Positions 46,815 through 58,730 of a DNA stretch of 64,000 nucleotides are shown here, piece by piece (position 1 is the first letter of the stretch; each line of letters starts with the position of its first letter). The DNA is from Toxonevra muliebris (taxonomy: Eukaryota; Arthropoda; Insecta; Diptera; Pallopteridae). The notes under the pieces are model-generated. The model ran no database searches and was not told the DNA's origin. It saw only the letters and a list, made by a program, of their open reading frames with translations. Where the stretch lies: assembly GCA_963691655.1 (NCBI GenBank), contig OY829326.1:93303235-93367234 (forward strand), read 5' to 3'. Both the position numbers and the translations under genes were made by a program.

Positions 46815-47705
46815 CCACCTTGATCAAAAAGTTCCCGGAATTTATTCAGAAAATTAAAAACACAAGTTTATTCGTCTAAAACTATATTGTCCCCTTCAAA
46901 GTAATCCCCATCGACTGCAACACACTTATGCCAGCGCTTGATCCAATCCTCGAAACATTTTTTATATTCAGTTTTTGGTATGTCCATCAGTGCTTCCTGC
47001 GATTTTTCCATTACTTCCTCTCGGCTGCTGAAACGCGTTCCCCGTAATGGTTTTTTAACTCGATTGAACAGAAAGAAGTCACAGGGAGCCAAATCAGGTG
47101 AATTCGGTGGCTGTTGGATGGTCTTTGTTGCATTTTTCGTCAAGAAATTACGAATAATGATGGCACTGTGCGACGATGCGTTATCATGGAGCAAAATCCA
47201 CGAGTTTTCTGTCCACAAATTTTGGTCTCTTGCGACGAATTGCTTCACGCAAACGCATCATAACGCCCAAATAATACTCTCTGATGGTTAATTTGCGGTT
47301 ATTGGCCAAAATTTCTTTTACTTTATCAACATTTTTGTCGGTTTTCAATGTCGATGGTCTGCCACTACGTTCATCATCTTCGATTGACTCATAACCACTT
47401 TTAAACCGCTCGTGCCACTGGTGAACGACCGTTTTCTTTAGAGAATCGTTGCCGAAACTCTTTTCCAACATTTCCAACGTTCGCGCAACATTAAATCCGC
47501 TTTTTACGAAAAATTTAATACAATACAATTTAATAAAACTGTAAAATAAAATTGTAAAAATTTGCAAATGTCAAGCTATGACGTTAAGATTTAGAGGGAA
47601 TATCAACAACAGATGTACCAACTTAACAAAAAAAAAACAGAACTCAAATCGGAACGATGGGAGCGCCACACGGTGGTTATTCCAGGAACTTTTTGGACAA
47701 GGTGG
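46815..47705 (-). mobile_element. mariner element, internally deleted
   Basis: The termini CCACCTTGATCAAAAAGTTC (46815) and, on the minus strand from 47705, CCACCTTGTCCAAAAAGTTC are imperfect inverted repeats flanked by TA at 46813-46814 and 47706-47707. The 891-bp length is short of the usual 1.3 kb. Minus-strand coding has an N-terminal HTH part (GFNVARTLEMLEKSFG, VHQWHERFKSG, RSGRPSTLKT), then jumps after TIRE to YYLGVMMRLREAIRRKRP, losing the segment with the first catalytic Asp. The second part has LLHDNASSH and SPDLAPCDFF with 34 residues between the Asp residues, diagnostic of mariner DD34D. A frameshift near 47230 separates the halves. Confidence 0.93.
46868..47567 (-). pseudogene. 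mariner transposase remnant
   Basis: It is read on the minus strand in two frames, 47567-47184 and 47248-46868. Visible are the paired-like HTH region, an in-frame internal deletion after NRKLTIRE, a frameshift near residue 120, and an intact C-terminal catalytic region through FEGDNIVLDE and the stop. A transposase from this copy cannot be active because the first catalytic Asp (GDESW-type motif) is absent. The ends could still be mobilised in trans. Confidence 0.92.
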
Positions 47706-48339
47706 TATTTCAGCATCACTTGATTTTAAAAAAGCAAAATTGTTGGTTATCTAAGGTTTTGACTCCAATTGAAACATTCAGTGGATAATGATAAATGTTA
47801 AATTTTAATAAATTAGTAAAAATCTGAGTAGTTAATTGAAAATTAGATTATCTCACTTGCTACCAAAAATTCGATATTTCTCTGTTAAAGTATTATGCCG
47901 TTTAAGCTCCCTAGAGAATTGCGAATGAAAAAGTAAACTCAAATCTAAACTATGAAAACAGAAGGTATCACAAGGAGCGCGGCGATCAAAATCACAATGC
48001 CCACCGCGAAACATAAATAGAAATGTTAGACTACCTTCGACTTCTATCCGAATCATCGCTAAATTATGAAAGTTTTCAAAATTGGTTTTAATTCGCTAAA
48101 TTTATAATTAAAAATTTAAATTGTTTTTTTTTTTTTTTCAAATGTAACAATAAAAATCTTATAATCTACCGTCATCAAGAATTTAACAGTTCACTGGATA
48201 TTTCGCTTGTTTCAATACACAGTACGCCGAAAAAGTAAGTTTTCAAAAATGTTTTCTTAATTTGTATTCCATACCTCTAAAGAAATAACCCCATTTATGT
48301 AAGCGAGGGTGAGCTAGAGATGGCAAAATAAAATTGTGA

Positions 48340-48680
48340 CTCGATTTATCAATGATTTGATTACACTGTGCAACAATTTAACGTTTTATCAAATGACGAA
48401 TGGACAACTTTTTAAGGGTAATTCAGGGTCACTGATACCGACGCTGTAGTCAGATTTTCTCTATCGCTGGCATCCCCGCTATGGGGATCAAAGCACATAA
48501 TTTTGGTATATGCGGACCAATACCACCAAATTTTTTTATTTTACCTTGTACATGTTTCATAGCTAAGAGAAATTTGTTTGTCATGGAAGGCAGAAAAAAA
48601 TTACTTAGACCGCAACACTCCACCAACCCAACTTACCCAATCTTTTGGTGTTCTGTGAAGCCAATATTCGATATTTAAGA
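48340..48680 (-). repeat. interspersed repeat, second copy
   Basis: This is the reverse-orientation counterpart of 32690-33000; shared blocks include ATGTTTCATAGCTAAGAGAA and TTACACTGTGCAACAATTTA. It leads directly into the RT fragment at 48600-48840 on the same strand. Confidence 0.75.
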
Positions 48681-48840
48681 TTTATTGAGGCATTAACGAC
48701 AGCGTCGGGGCAGACATTGTTAAAAACCCCCTCGATATCGAGAAACACTGCAACCGTGTATTCAGTTTCCACAGACTTCTCTTTAGTATAGGCATGCTGT
48801 AATTTGGATATAAGAGTGGGATCGATAGAGTTCCCCACAC
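48600..48840 (-). pseudogene. jockey-type reverse transcriptase fragment
   Basis: The minus strand reads LISKLQHAYTKEKSVETEYT, VAVFLDIEGVFNNVCPDAVV and NASINLKYR. FLDIEGAFNN is the first catalytic Asp motif of jockey-type RTs, preceded by GKSVETAL. It lies at the edge of the repeat at 48340-48680, whose family is also present at 32690-33000. Confidence 0.8.
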
Positions 48841-51800
48841 ATAGGTGTCACACAGAGCGTGGTAGCAATGTACTTTAATTCATGTGTCTCCTAAACTAAT
48901 GCAGATCCCATTTTTAAACTTTAAAGGTATTATTTAAATACTTTAAGCTAAATTTAAAAAAAAAAGAATTTTTTTTAAATGGTCGAAGTTATTAAAATTC
49001 TGATTTTTTCTGCAAAAAAAAAAATTTTAATTCCGATCTGGTTCCATAAGTGAAAAGAATAGTGAATTTTCGATTTAAATCACCATGTTCAATATTTTAT
49101 TGTAAATTTGTTTGATTCTAAAAATTGCTTCTGAATAATTCATATTTCAATAACGTCAATTCTTTTAAAACCCATAACTTGGCAAATAAACTTCATAAAA
49201 AAAATAAAATTGTGTGTCCACATTCATATTTTCTAGAAGCCCAATTTCAACGAATTTCAGAACCTCACTTTTTTCCGTTGTCCCCTTCACATGAAATGCC
49301 CCCTCAGTCAGATATATGAACACATGAAATACATTGAAACGGCTTTTTCGTTCCATTTAAATTTTAAGTTGATCATCCATTAAAATAAAGACATATCATT
49401 CATCCCAACTTAAAAAGAACTCAAATTGAACCAACGACGGATTAGCATATCTTACAATAAAGGAGAAAAAAAAAAACAAAAACAAAAATTTTCAATAGTA
49501 GGTACCTAAGAAATATAAATTATTTTTAACAACATATTTAATTTTTATCAAATTTCAAATACGTATTAAAATACAACAACTAACTATAATGTAAACTTAA
49601 GTAATAAAAACAAAGAAACACAATTAAAACTTTTTCCAGTTTTTGCGATAAACGCATACATTTTTTTTTCGGAAAATGATAAAAGATTTTTGTAATTTTG
49701 GGGAAGTATATTGAGGACAATAACAGTGCAAAATTTGATGAAGCTACTATGATCAGTACTTATGTTATAGGAGTTCACTCAAATTTTGTAACGGAAATTA
49801 TTCGCACGATTCGATTTTTCAAACGATCTCTTTTTTACCTCTGTGAGCTTAATAGAGTTACGGGACTAGTTTTCTTTTTATGGAAAAATTATCAACTAAC
49901 ATATTTTAGTGGCAGGAAATGTAGCAGAGATGACACATGTGATTACTATTGCAATTTCGCAAGCATTTAAACAACAATAAATCGATCAGTGCAAATAATT
50001 TCAATATAATGAACGTTTATTTCTATACCAACACGTCCGAAAATTAATTTTATTATACTCGGACTACTCGAAAAAATGTTTAAAATGAATGAATTTTCTG
50101 TGTGCAATTTCATTTTCAGTTCTTGGTTTAAATTTTTTAGAATGACCGAATGTTGAAAATCTGTCTTATTTTCCAAAAAAAAAATAAATAAAGAGCCCCA
50201 TGAGAAAAATTTTTAATGCTGTTTCTTTAAAAACTAAATTTATGCTATAACAAAAAATAAAAAATATGACAAATAAATAATAAAATTAATTTAATGTCAT
50301 GATGAGAAGAAATTTATATATGCATCTGTATGTATTTGTAAAAAAAAAAATAAATAAATAATAGGACATTGTAAATAATTTAGGTACTTAACTAGTTCTA
50401 AAAATTATATAAATTATATATTATAAAAGAATAAATCAGTTTATCATTAAAAACAAAACAAAAATAAGCATATTTATGTGAATAATAATCAAAAAGTGAA
50501 AGGAGAAAGCAAAAATATAAAAATATCAGGGTATAAAGTAAATTTTATTATTATACATTAGTGAAAAAATATAATAGTAAAAAATATTAGAGAATTCCAT
50601 TGTTATCTGATAAACTATTATAAAAAATATAAAGTATTTATTTACCGTCCTTCCAATTGTTTCTATGCAAAAAATAAACAAAAACAAAAAATAAAAGAAT
50701 GCTCAACTTTTGTACTTTCCTATAATTTTGTTACACAAATTGAAAGCAATTTATTTATGTTAGTAATTAGTTTTTAAAATAAATCTAAAGAGAAATGAAA
50801 AATATATAATATAACGTAGTTTTAAGTATATAATTTAAGTAAAATTAAAAACATAAATTAATAAAAGTTATGAAAATCCAAATGATTAGTATAATTCTTC
50901 CAAAGAAAACGCTTATTAATTTTAAAAATGAAAAATTAAATTATTGTAAAAAAATTAAAATTTTAAATTAAATATTACAACAAAACAACTTTTTTCGTGA
51001 AGTACCTTTACAGTAGTACGAGCATTTAATGTTATTCATACACAATATTATATTTTTTAATCCAAATAAAAAATTACCTATGTTAATTATTTTAGTTAGA
51101 GTTTTTAATTTTTAAAAATTGAGCAAAACGCGATTGAATGAATTGAAATAACTAAAAATACCAAGTTATTATTTCAGATAATATATTTTTTTTTAATTTA
51201 ATAATATTAAATTGCTATATTAATAAAAAAAAATTGCATAAAATGTTGTAAATTAATTAAGTTATAATTGCAAATAAATTCATTAATTGAAGAAAATATA
51301 CAATAAAATGCATTTTCATTTAAAAAAGATGAAAAGTAATACGGAATTAAAAAGCTAAAGACTTTTTGAGTTTGTTGTGAGAAAAATGCCACGCCCGTCG
51401 CTTATGCAAAAATCCGCGAATAAAAGCATAAAACCATTCATTGCAATTGTTTAGAGAGTCAATGAAGGTTCCTGGTCGCTCCTCTTATGATCGATTTAAA
51501 AAATATTGGAATGATCATAAGATTTAAATTAACAACCTCCTCAAGATCGTTTTTTCAGCCACAAGATCCTCTGTTGATCCCACGTTACTCGGCCATTGTC
51601 CTTTTAAACTTTGAACATTGAAATTCTTTGTTATGTGTTGTTGCAGGTTTTGGAAAAGATGTTTTGGAACCTGGGCAGGATATCTCGAAAAGAATGCGGA
51701 AGACAGCATGATTTCACCTCTTGCGAATTGTGGTCTAAAAACGGTATAAATATAAATCGACGAAAATATTCTTCTGCACTGCCTTCATAATCAGCGTTGC

Positions 51801-52704
51801 GATTGAGGGTACAATTTTAAAATTATGACATGAAAGTTTGCATAATTTGTTAAGACCTCTAACACACATTTTTAAAATTTTATAGGGGGAAAATACATTT
51901 CCAAACTTTAATATACTGAGTATTTTTTTGGGTGAGTTTGGGTGAGTGCTCCAAAAAATTTTTGGTCAAGGCGGAAACGTTTAATCCTAATGCATCAGAA
52001 ACTCGATTTTAGAAAACGGCTTATAGGTCTTTCGCTAAAGAGAGGTGGCAATATGTACTTAAATATACTGATACATGAAATACAATTATTGTGAGGTAAA
52101 TATTGGAATTGAAAAGGTTTTGTCCAAAGTTTTGTCTTTTTTTTAGTTTGTTAATCGCAACACTGTTCATAATTTGGTCGATTTTGTTATCGATTATAGT
52201 TTACCGAAGGACCAAAAGTCCGACCCCTGCGATACTTGCTTTTTCCACGGCAGTAATTTAATTTCTGGATTTTATCGCACATCATTGATTTCCTGGTTTA
52301 AATTGGTTGTGTATTCGAGACAAAGGCTGAAGTCGCAGTTTTCTTACTGTATGAGCAAACTGAGGTTATTCATTAAACAGGATCCTCAGAATATGTGTTG
52401 ACATTGGGCAACACTAGGCAGGCTAAGACACTGGCTAAGCAAAAATATTATTAAGCTCCTCACAGCATTAAAAAATATGGTTTCTATGGTTGTTCATTGG
52501 ATACACATAAATAAAGATGGCTTTTTATTGCATTTGTGCTTAAACCTAAACAATTTCTTTGCAATAATAACTCAAGATTTTATATGGCATAGCTTTAAAC
52601 GTGGAAATAGTGCCAAGTATCGCATTTTTCACAAGCTGTTTTAACGGTAAGGTTGCATGTAACTCATGAACATCGTCGCTTCCTATCGATAGAAATAACA
52701 AAGG
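48841..52704. other. gene-free, extremely AT-rich stretch
   Basis: 50170-51360 is almost entirely A/T with many AATAAA words and no open frame of note. 51360-51780 is slightly GC-richer; its minus-strand 61-codon frame has no recognised motif. No RNA gene seen. Confidence 0.5.
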
Positions 52705-53228
52705 CCTATATTATGAACTGCGTTCGATCTTCGACTGTAATCGAATGACCTGATCGAACGTGCTTTCGACAGAGAATAGCGCTATTGTGAATTCTGCTTG
52801 ATCGTCGTTTTAAAAAATAAATACCATTTGTTTGAGACTGAAGTGGAAAAAATAAGAGCAAAATAGTTATGACTACAACGGGGTCGACGATTCATCAGAA
52901 AAGGATAAGAGCTTGATGGAACTGGCCAGAAGTAGAAAACGATTGAAGTACGCTTCCAATTCTTTGGAAATGAATTCCACCACGTAAGTGCAGCCTTTCG
53001 AAGAAGCTGCTGCATCTATAAAATTTGTGTGCAGATTAAGGAAATACCCTTTGCAATCAGAGGATTTGCTTCCATCAATGATACAAGTTTTTCTAAGTGT
53101 AATTGGTTGCTCACCACTTTAGAACTGCATAAAATTCACAAAAATTGTTTAAAATTAGTTAATTAATTTTACCTTCGATCTTCGATAACCAGCGAAGATC
53201 GAACGTCGAAAGCAGCTCATAACAAGAG
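52705..53228. mobile_element. inverted-repeat element with TTCGATCTTCGA motifs
   Basis: The left part TATTATGAACTGCGTTCGAT and the right part in reverse complement TGTTATGAGCTGCTTTCGAC are similar ends. CTTCGATCTTCG-type motifs occur at both ends. A minus-strand open frame of 77 codons at 52782-53015 lies inside without recognisable motifs. Exact termini and duplication are unclear. Confidence 0.5.
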
Positions 53229-53738
53229 GCAAAGTGATCAATCATATCGGAGAGTATTTTTATGGTTTGCTGAATACTTTTGGCTTGTTAATGTAGTGAT
53301 TCCGGCAATAAATGGCAACTTCTCGCTTGAACTCGTTGTTTTTTTTAAACAGTGGTTCGATGAAAAAGGAAGCTTTTCTGAATATGTACTCGCAACGATA
53401 AGCCATTGTAATCAAATCGATCAACACCGGCTACATATTTGTTGTACTCTGTAGTTTCTTGCTGCAACGAGATTGTTACCTGTTGGGATTAAACCATTAG
53501 GCTTCGATGGGTTCACGCGACGTATCCTTTTTGAAGAATTTGGCAATCAATCATACAGCATATTGAGCGAGAGTCTCATCATTTTTCAAAATAATTTCAC
53601 ATACTACACTACTTAAAAATATTTATTAATATAGAAAACAAATTTATATAATATTATTTTTACTTTGTTTATTACAAATAAAATTTATAATTTAGTACTA
53701 AGTGGTATTAACTATCTACTACTTACTAACTACTAGTG

Positions 53739-54062
53739 GTCGCTGTAGCCTAGTGGTTAGTGTGTTAGACTGCTACGCAGAGGTGCCCGGGTTCATATCT
53801 CGGCACGCTCAAAAAAATCAAAAATAGAAAATAAAAAATTTTCTACATGGCACCACCTCTTGGTTGGCAATGGCAAACCTCCAAGAGTAAAAAAATGCCT
53901 ATGAAAAGCTTTTCACTTTGCCTTTCGGATTCGGCATAAAACTGTAGGTCCCTTCCATTCGTGTATAAATATAACTCACACAACATGAATGGATGCGAAA
54001 AGCGAAAAGCTCGGCCTTGGCCCTCCATGGGCTGTTGTGCCATAATAGTAGTAATAGTAGTA
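53739..54062 (+). mobile_element. tRNA-derived SINE
   Basis: The head (53739-53811) has an A box TAGCCTAGTGG at 53746-53756 and a B-box-like GGTTCATATCT at 53790-53800 at tRNA spacing. The body contains CTTGGTTGGCAATGGCAAAC, a Cys/Trp-free low-complexity middle and ACATGAATGGATGCGAAAAG, ending in AGTAGTAATAGTAGTA. The body recurs at 8455-8680. Confidence 0.85.
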
Positions 54063-54305
54063 TGTATGGATATGTAAACATACGAATTTCTTGCTGTATT
54101 AACTTTCACTTTTATACCCATTTCGTAAAATGAATCTCGAAAATGTATGTTTTACTTATCAAAAATTAAAAATACATCTACCTCTAAATACTTCTGCCAT
54201 GGCCATAACTACATAATATGCATTCATACATCAATAAATTCTGTTCATTTGCTTGCCATTTTAGAGGACATGGAAAGACATTGGAACAAGACGAAAAATA
54301 TTTAA

Positions 54306-55080
54306 CCTTCTATAGCTTTAACCTTCTATATAGATAGTCAATCAGCTATAAAAGCGTTGACATCATACTGGACATCATCCAAAAATGTTCTTCAGTGCAG
54401 GGCAGCAATGAAGAACATTTTGACTACTAAGCGTAGGCTGTGTATCTATTGGGTACCTAGTCACAAAGACATAGATGGAAATGAGATTGTAGACAAAATC
54501 GCGAAAAAAAAAAATGGAACTAAGCTCTCGGAGGATAAAATCAGCGAAGTACTGATGTCTCTGCAAGTAGCTAATTGTAGCCTAGAAGCACGCATGTGGA
54601 AGAAAGCGATAGGTAGGTGGAGAAATATACCCACATGTAAAATCGCTAAAGTCATGTATGATCCCTACAGCGAGAGGTACGCAAAATCTGTTATATCGCT
54701 CAAACGTAAGGACTGTGGAACAGTAATTGGAGTACTAACTGGCCATTGTTTGGTGGCAACGCACGTGCTTAAACTAAAACTAAACGACAATGATAGTTGC
54801 AGGAAATGTGTGGTGCAAGATGCGAGGGAAACTCTGGAGCATTTTCTTTGCTCTTGTCCCGCGCTCACTAGAACTCGATTAACGTACTTAGGAGCTCCAC
54901 AGTTTGAGGGTCTGAACGAGGTCGCTAAACTGGGGTTGAACTGTCTTTTAAAGTTTACTAACCGCACTCGCATCTTAAATGACGATCGATAAATAATTCC
55001 TAAGACTCCTATCTGGTATCGATAAGGACCTAAAGGTCTATGCGTGGTTTCGGCCAGCCAGTACTACCTAACCTAGCTCA
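54306..55080 (+). pseudogene. non-LTR RNase H domain and 3' end
   Basis: One open frame from about 54306 to the TAA at 54990 reads TFYIDSQSAIKALTSYW, CIYWVPSHKDIDGNEIVDKI, KVMYDPYSERYAKSVISLK, GTVIGVLTGHCLVATHVLKL and DSCRKCVVQDARETLEHFLC, SCPALTRTRLTYLG. DSQSAI, WVPSHKDIDGNE and the Cys/His knuckle C-x2-C...H-x3-C are the RNase H and C-terminal features of R1/I-type retrotransposons. About 228 codons are free of stops, so decay is recent. The 5' end is truncated at a duplicated AACCTTCTATA. The UTR continues to about 55080. Confidence 0.92.
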
Positions 55081-57110
55081 CAGGGTGATTTAAATAATCC
55101 CCCGCCAATACATTTCATGTTGACCATCGGGGCGGTTTATTGATGGATTCTGTATGTCGATTTGTTTTTAGACTGTGATCCTTCGTAAACTAATTTGATC
55201 CACAAAAATGTTCAAATACATTTGCACTCTACCATAGATAAGCATTACTTGCCAGCATCAAAGTGAATACACTTCAGTCAGCACAACTTATGGTATAAGA
55301 AAAAAGATTCGTTGAAACATAAAATAATCAAATCAAGGATAGAAAATTCCCCTACCCCAGCTTGTCAATATGTCAATACAATTTATAGTGCACACGAATC
55401 GAAATATAAATAAATGAATGTTGCATATCAAAATCGACTTAGACGAGACTCATGATCAAGTTACGACAACCGAATACAATATCATACAAATTAAGAGCAG
55501 ACAAGATTTTCATTCAAAATTTATATTCGAAACTTTGTAGCACTATGCACATAGCTCATAAGTATTTTAACCCACATGAAAATGTTACTATGTACTTACT
55601 ACATGGACGGAACTCATTTGGAAATTCCAACAGCGTTTAAATCATTCGCATTGCTCTAATTAAAAAATGAAACTTTTGTAATAATTTCGGATTTGAATTT
55701 AAATTTGTGCCTTAATCTCTTGCGTTCTTTTTCGTTTGCTATTTGTAAGTTTTTAACAAAAGGATTTTTCATGCAGTTAATGCCTTTTTCTGCTTCTTTT
55801 TCTTCATCTTATATGCGATGGTGCTTCATGCGAAATTTTGCCTTTAATTAAGTTTTCAGACTGTCGCAATTGTGCGTAGTAGTAATTTATAACATTAATT
55901 TTACACACAGAAGAACTTTGATTGTTGTTGGTGTTGCCGCTCTGTTTAATTGCAACTGCAGCAGAAACGAGAAAGACAACAATAACAGTAAGGAAAGGCC
56001 GAAGGAGGAGCAGAAGAAAAATCATAGCTTCTGGAGTAAGAAACTATTTTCTTCATCGTATTCACAATTGTCAGAATTCTGAATGCTCTGACTCAATCTG
56101 ATGATGAAATTGTGTGTTTAGTCAAATCACTTCCTCATTTTTGTCCTTTTGTCTACTGCCTCTGCACTTCATTGTGTACGGGTAGCATTGGTGTGTGTGT
56201 GTGTGTATGCGCGTGTGTGTGGCATTCAACATGCAGCAGTAATAGTATTTAGTAAGTACGATGTAGGATTCGTATTATTGCTGTTGCAGTTTCTGTTGCT
56301 GTGTGCCAAGCGAAGGAAATGAGAAAAGTTTTGCCGGATTGCTCTGGCGTTGAATGTTGCCTTCCAATTATATACTGTGGGTGCACGGGATTGCTATTCT
56401 ATGCGTATGCATGTATGTGTGTGTGCACTATTGCTAATGCGGCTGTCGGATGTTCTGCTGCTAACGTTCTTCCAAAGAAATCAGAGTAGAGGAAAAGCAG
56501 ACTGAAACAACTTTGCAAGTGCCGAGTGTAGGGTGCGGTCGGATGCGTCTTTTGTTTATTCTGCATTAGACATTTGTTTATGCTATGCGATGCGATGCTT
56601 ACTTGAACAGCAGAGGGACGAGTGGTAATGTTAAAAGTGAGAACAAGTAATCATTCATTTATGCAAATAACATCAGACTCTAACTCATTCAACATTATTC
56701 TAAAAGTTAAACATTGAGATAAATTGCACCCGCAAGTGAGTGTCCAAGGAGCATCCGGATTATAGCGATGCCTCCTTTATGATATATACATACATATGTA
56801 CGTATAGTGACTCACAAAAGCGATGAAATCAGATAACACTTTCAGGTGCCAAACGGGTGTTGAAAGTCCCGAAATTTTGCCCATAAGTTCCGATTTTTTT
56901 AAACCAGTCAAAATTTTTTAAAATTACACTTTCATACAAATTTTTAAATCGGACAATGTTCAAGAGGTTCAAAGCTTTAAAGTTTTTTGAAATTCAACAA
57001 AAATTAAATGAAAAGTAAAAAGTTTCCAGGGTTGTGATAAACAATTTAGTTGTTTTCGTCTTGGTTGAAATCTTTCATTGTTAAATTTGGGTTTAAAAAT
57101 TTAATTGCCG
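55081..57110. other. gene-free DNA with GT microsatellite
   Basis: (GT)n at 56191-56220. A minus-strand frame at 55804-56025 starts with a signal-peptide-like stretch (MIFLLLLLRPFLTVIVVFLV) but continues as low-complexity sequence, so I do not call a gene. 56160-56570 is richer in GC without coding signal. Confidence 0.45.
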
Positions 57111-57278
57111 ATGATGGCCGCTATGGAAGTAACGCCGATGATGGCATGGGTTTGGCAGCGCTGGAGCCGTCGGGAAGTCGACCGACGTGAACGAAGGTTA
57201 AGGAGGCGTTTGAAATCACAAACCTCGTTCACTAGGCTCGTCCAAGCAGGAGGGCAACTGCTAAGAGTTTCTCGCTAG
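57111..57278 (+). CDS. short Arg-rich open frame, unrecognised
   Basis: A 55-codon frame MMAAMEVTPMMAWVWQRWS, then RREVDRRERRLRRRLKSQ, ends at TAG in an unusually GC-rich patch within AT-rich DNA. I recognise no family. GCCGATGATGGC is duplicated inside it, and an overlapping frame is also open, so a transposon fragment or chance is as likely as a peptide gene. Confidence 0.15.
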   Translation: MMAAMEVTPMMAWVWQRWSRREVDRRERRLRRRLKSQTSFTRLVQAGGQLLRVSR

Positions 57279-57743
57279 TTACAGATTCCTTCCACCTGGT
57301 ATATTACCCTAAATGTGTGACACCGAAACTTATTGCTGCTACTTACGATAGTGGATAGTGATAGTATTTTCCTGCTGGATATTTTCCAACGAAGTTACCT
57401 GTATTGCTGGGTGTCCAAATCTCGTTGTGACTGATGCCAACTGATGGTTCATCTATTCAGCACCGACGAAGTATGTATGAAAGGTTCGCTGCACAAAGGA
57501 AGAATATGAATTTGCACTGCCTTTTATATTATTCTGAAGTAACGGTTGTTTTATATCACGCTATCGTTATTGTTGTTACTTATGCAGTGATAATATCACG
57601 CCATTGCTGTCACTTCCACTAAAATAACGGTTTTTTTTAATCACACCACTTTTTGTGTAATACTTTGCAGGGCCGATTTTGACACCAATGCGTTTTGTTG
57701 TGGGCGATATTTCGTCTTTCATAGATGAACTTATTGGTCCTTA

Positions 57744-57992
57744 TTATATTTGCATGAAAACTAGAAAATGAGCCAATAGAATCTTCTTCCATTTGCTGTA
57801 TATGGCAATGGTGAACACATATTCTTTTCCATTGTTTGCACAGAGGAAACCGTGAAACTCAATTTCTAAAATTTCGCACAAACGTTGTTGAATCATTATG
57901 TCCGATTCTTTTCCTGCAAAGAAACGGCTAGACGGTAGAACAATGGCCACACAAGCACCACCTAAATCAAAGAAGACTTATATTCCAACCGA
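57744..57992 (-). CDS. unrecognised open frame
   Basis: The minus strand reads FFDLGGACVAIVLPSSRFFA, GKESDIMIQQRLCEILEIEF, HGFLCANNGKEYVFTIAIYS, KWKKILLAHFLVFMQI and then stops. Residue composition is protein-like for about 80 codons. I see no motif that assigns it. TCTTTGCAG within it could be an acceptor, but no donor partner was found. Confidence 0.2.
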
Positions 57993-58395
57993 AGATGTTC
58001 GATACGATAACATAGGTCATTGGTGTGACCATGTGTGGGTATGCAAATCAGAAACTCAAGCATATTGCACTTAATGAAATCTTAATCTTTGCAATTCGAC
58101 TGCATTTTAGCTTCCATCACATCTTTAATCGTTTTCTAATCCGATGATCCTGGTTCGCCTAGAGGTGGAATGAATTTTTTAACCTCACAGGCTACCCTAG
58201 TTTATTTTTATGTGCAAAATCAAAAATTTGGGGTTAATATTGATCACATTGCGGAAGTTTAAAAAGAAACTGTGTTTTCGAAAATAATACAGAGGAATTA
58301 AGGCGGGACATCCTGGCACAAAAGTGGCAGTGTCTGCCACTTTGGACCACTTTGTTTCAGCAAGAGTTGCAGGGTTTGTTTTATAACTCTAGAAG

Positions 58396-58650
58396 GCACT
58401 TCTTATTTTTTATACACTAAGGTCCATTTTTGTCGAATCGATTACGCCTTTTTTAACTCGATCCCAATTGCTCCCTACATAAAAAAACTGGTTTTATTTT
58501 TGCGTTTTATTAAACACTTTATTATTTATTTAAAATTTTTAATTGCTTAATTTTTTCAGTGCTTTTTATTACTTAAAAACCAAATTAATTAATTCATTGT
58601 TTTTTTCTATTAACAAGAATATTTGCGTCGTCGATTCGATGAAGAAGTGC
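58396..58650. mobile_element. MITE copy 2 (TCGAATCGACGACG family)
   Basis: It is bounded by GCACTTCTT at 58396 and AAGAAGTGC ending at 58650, a 9-bp terminal inverted repeat. Its reverse complement matches 2325-2542 nearly throughout. It sits in the non-coding 3' part of the long-TIR mariner, so it inserted after that element. Confidence 0.78.
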
Positions 58651-58730
58651 TGTCTAGGGTTAAATAAAACTCACAAATTTAACGAAAAAACCAAAAATCT
58701 TTATTTTTCGCATAGTAGAGACTTGGGAAA

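Noticed and set aside
46938..47291. 117-codon plus-strand frame
   Set aside because: It is antisense to the mariner transposase, whose minus-strand motifs are clear.
50170..51360. Possible AT-rich replication or control region
   Set aside because: Only extreme base composition; no conserved blocks, tRNAs or other evidence of mitochondrial or origin function.
55804..56025. Minus-strand 73-codon frame with a signal-peptide-like start
   Set aside because: The hydrophobic start comes from a GAAGA/TCTTC-rich tract; the remainder is low complexity and not recognisable, and the opposite strand is equally open.
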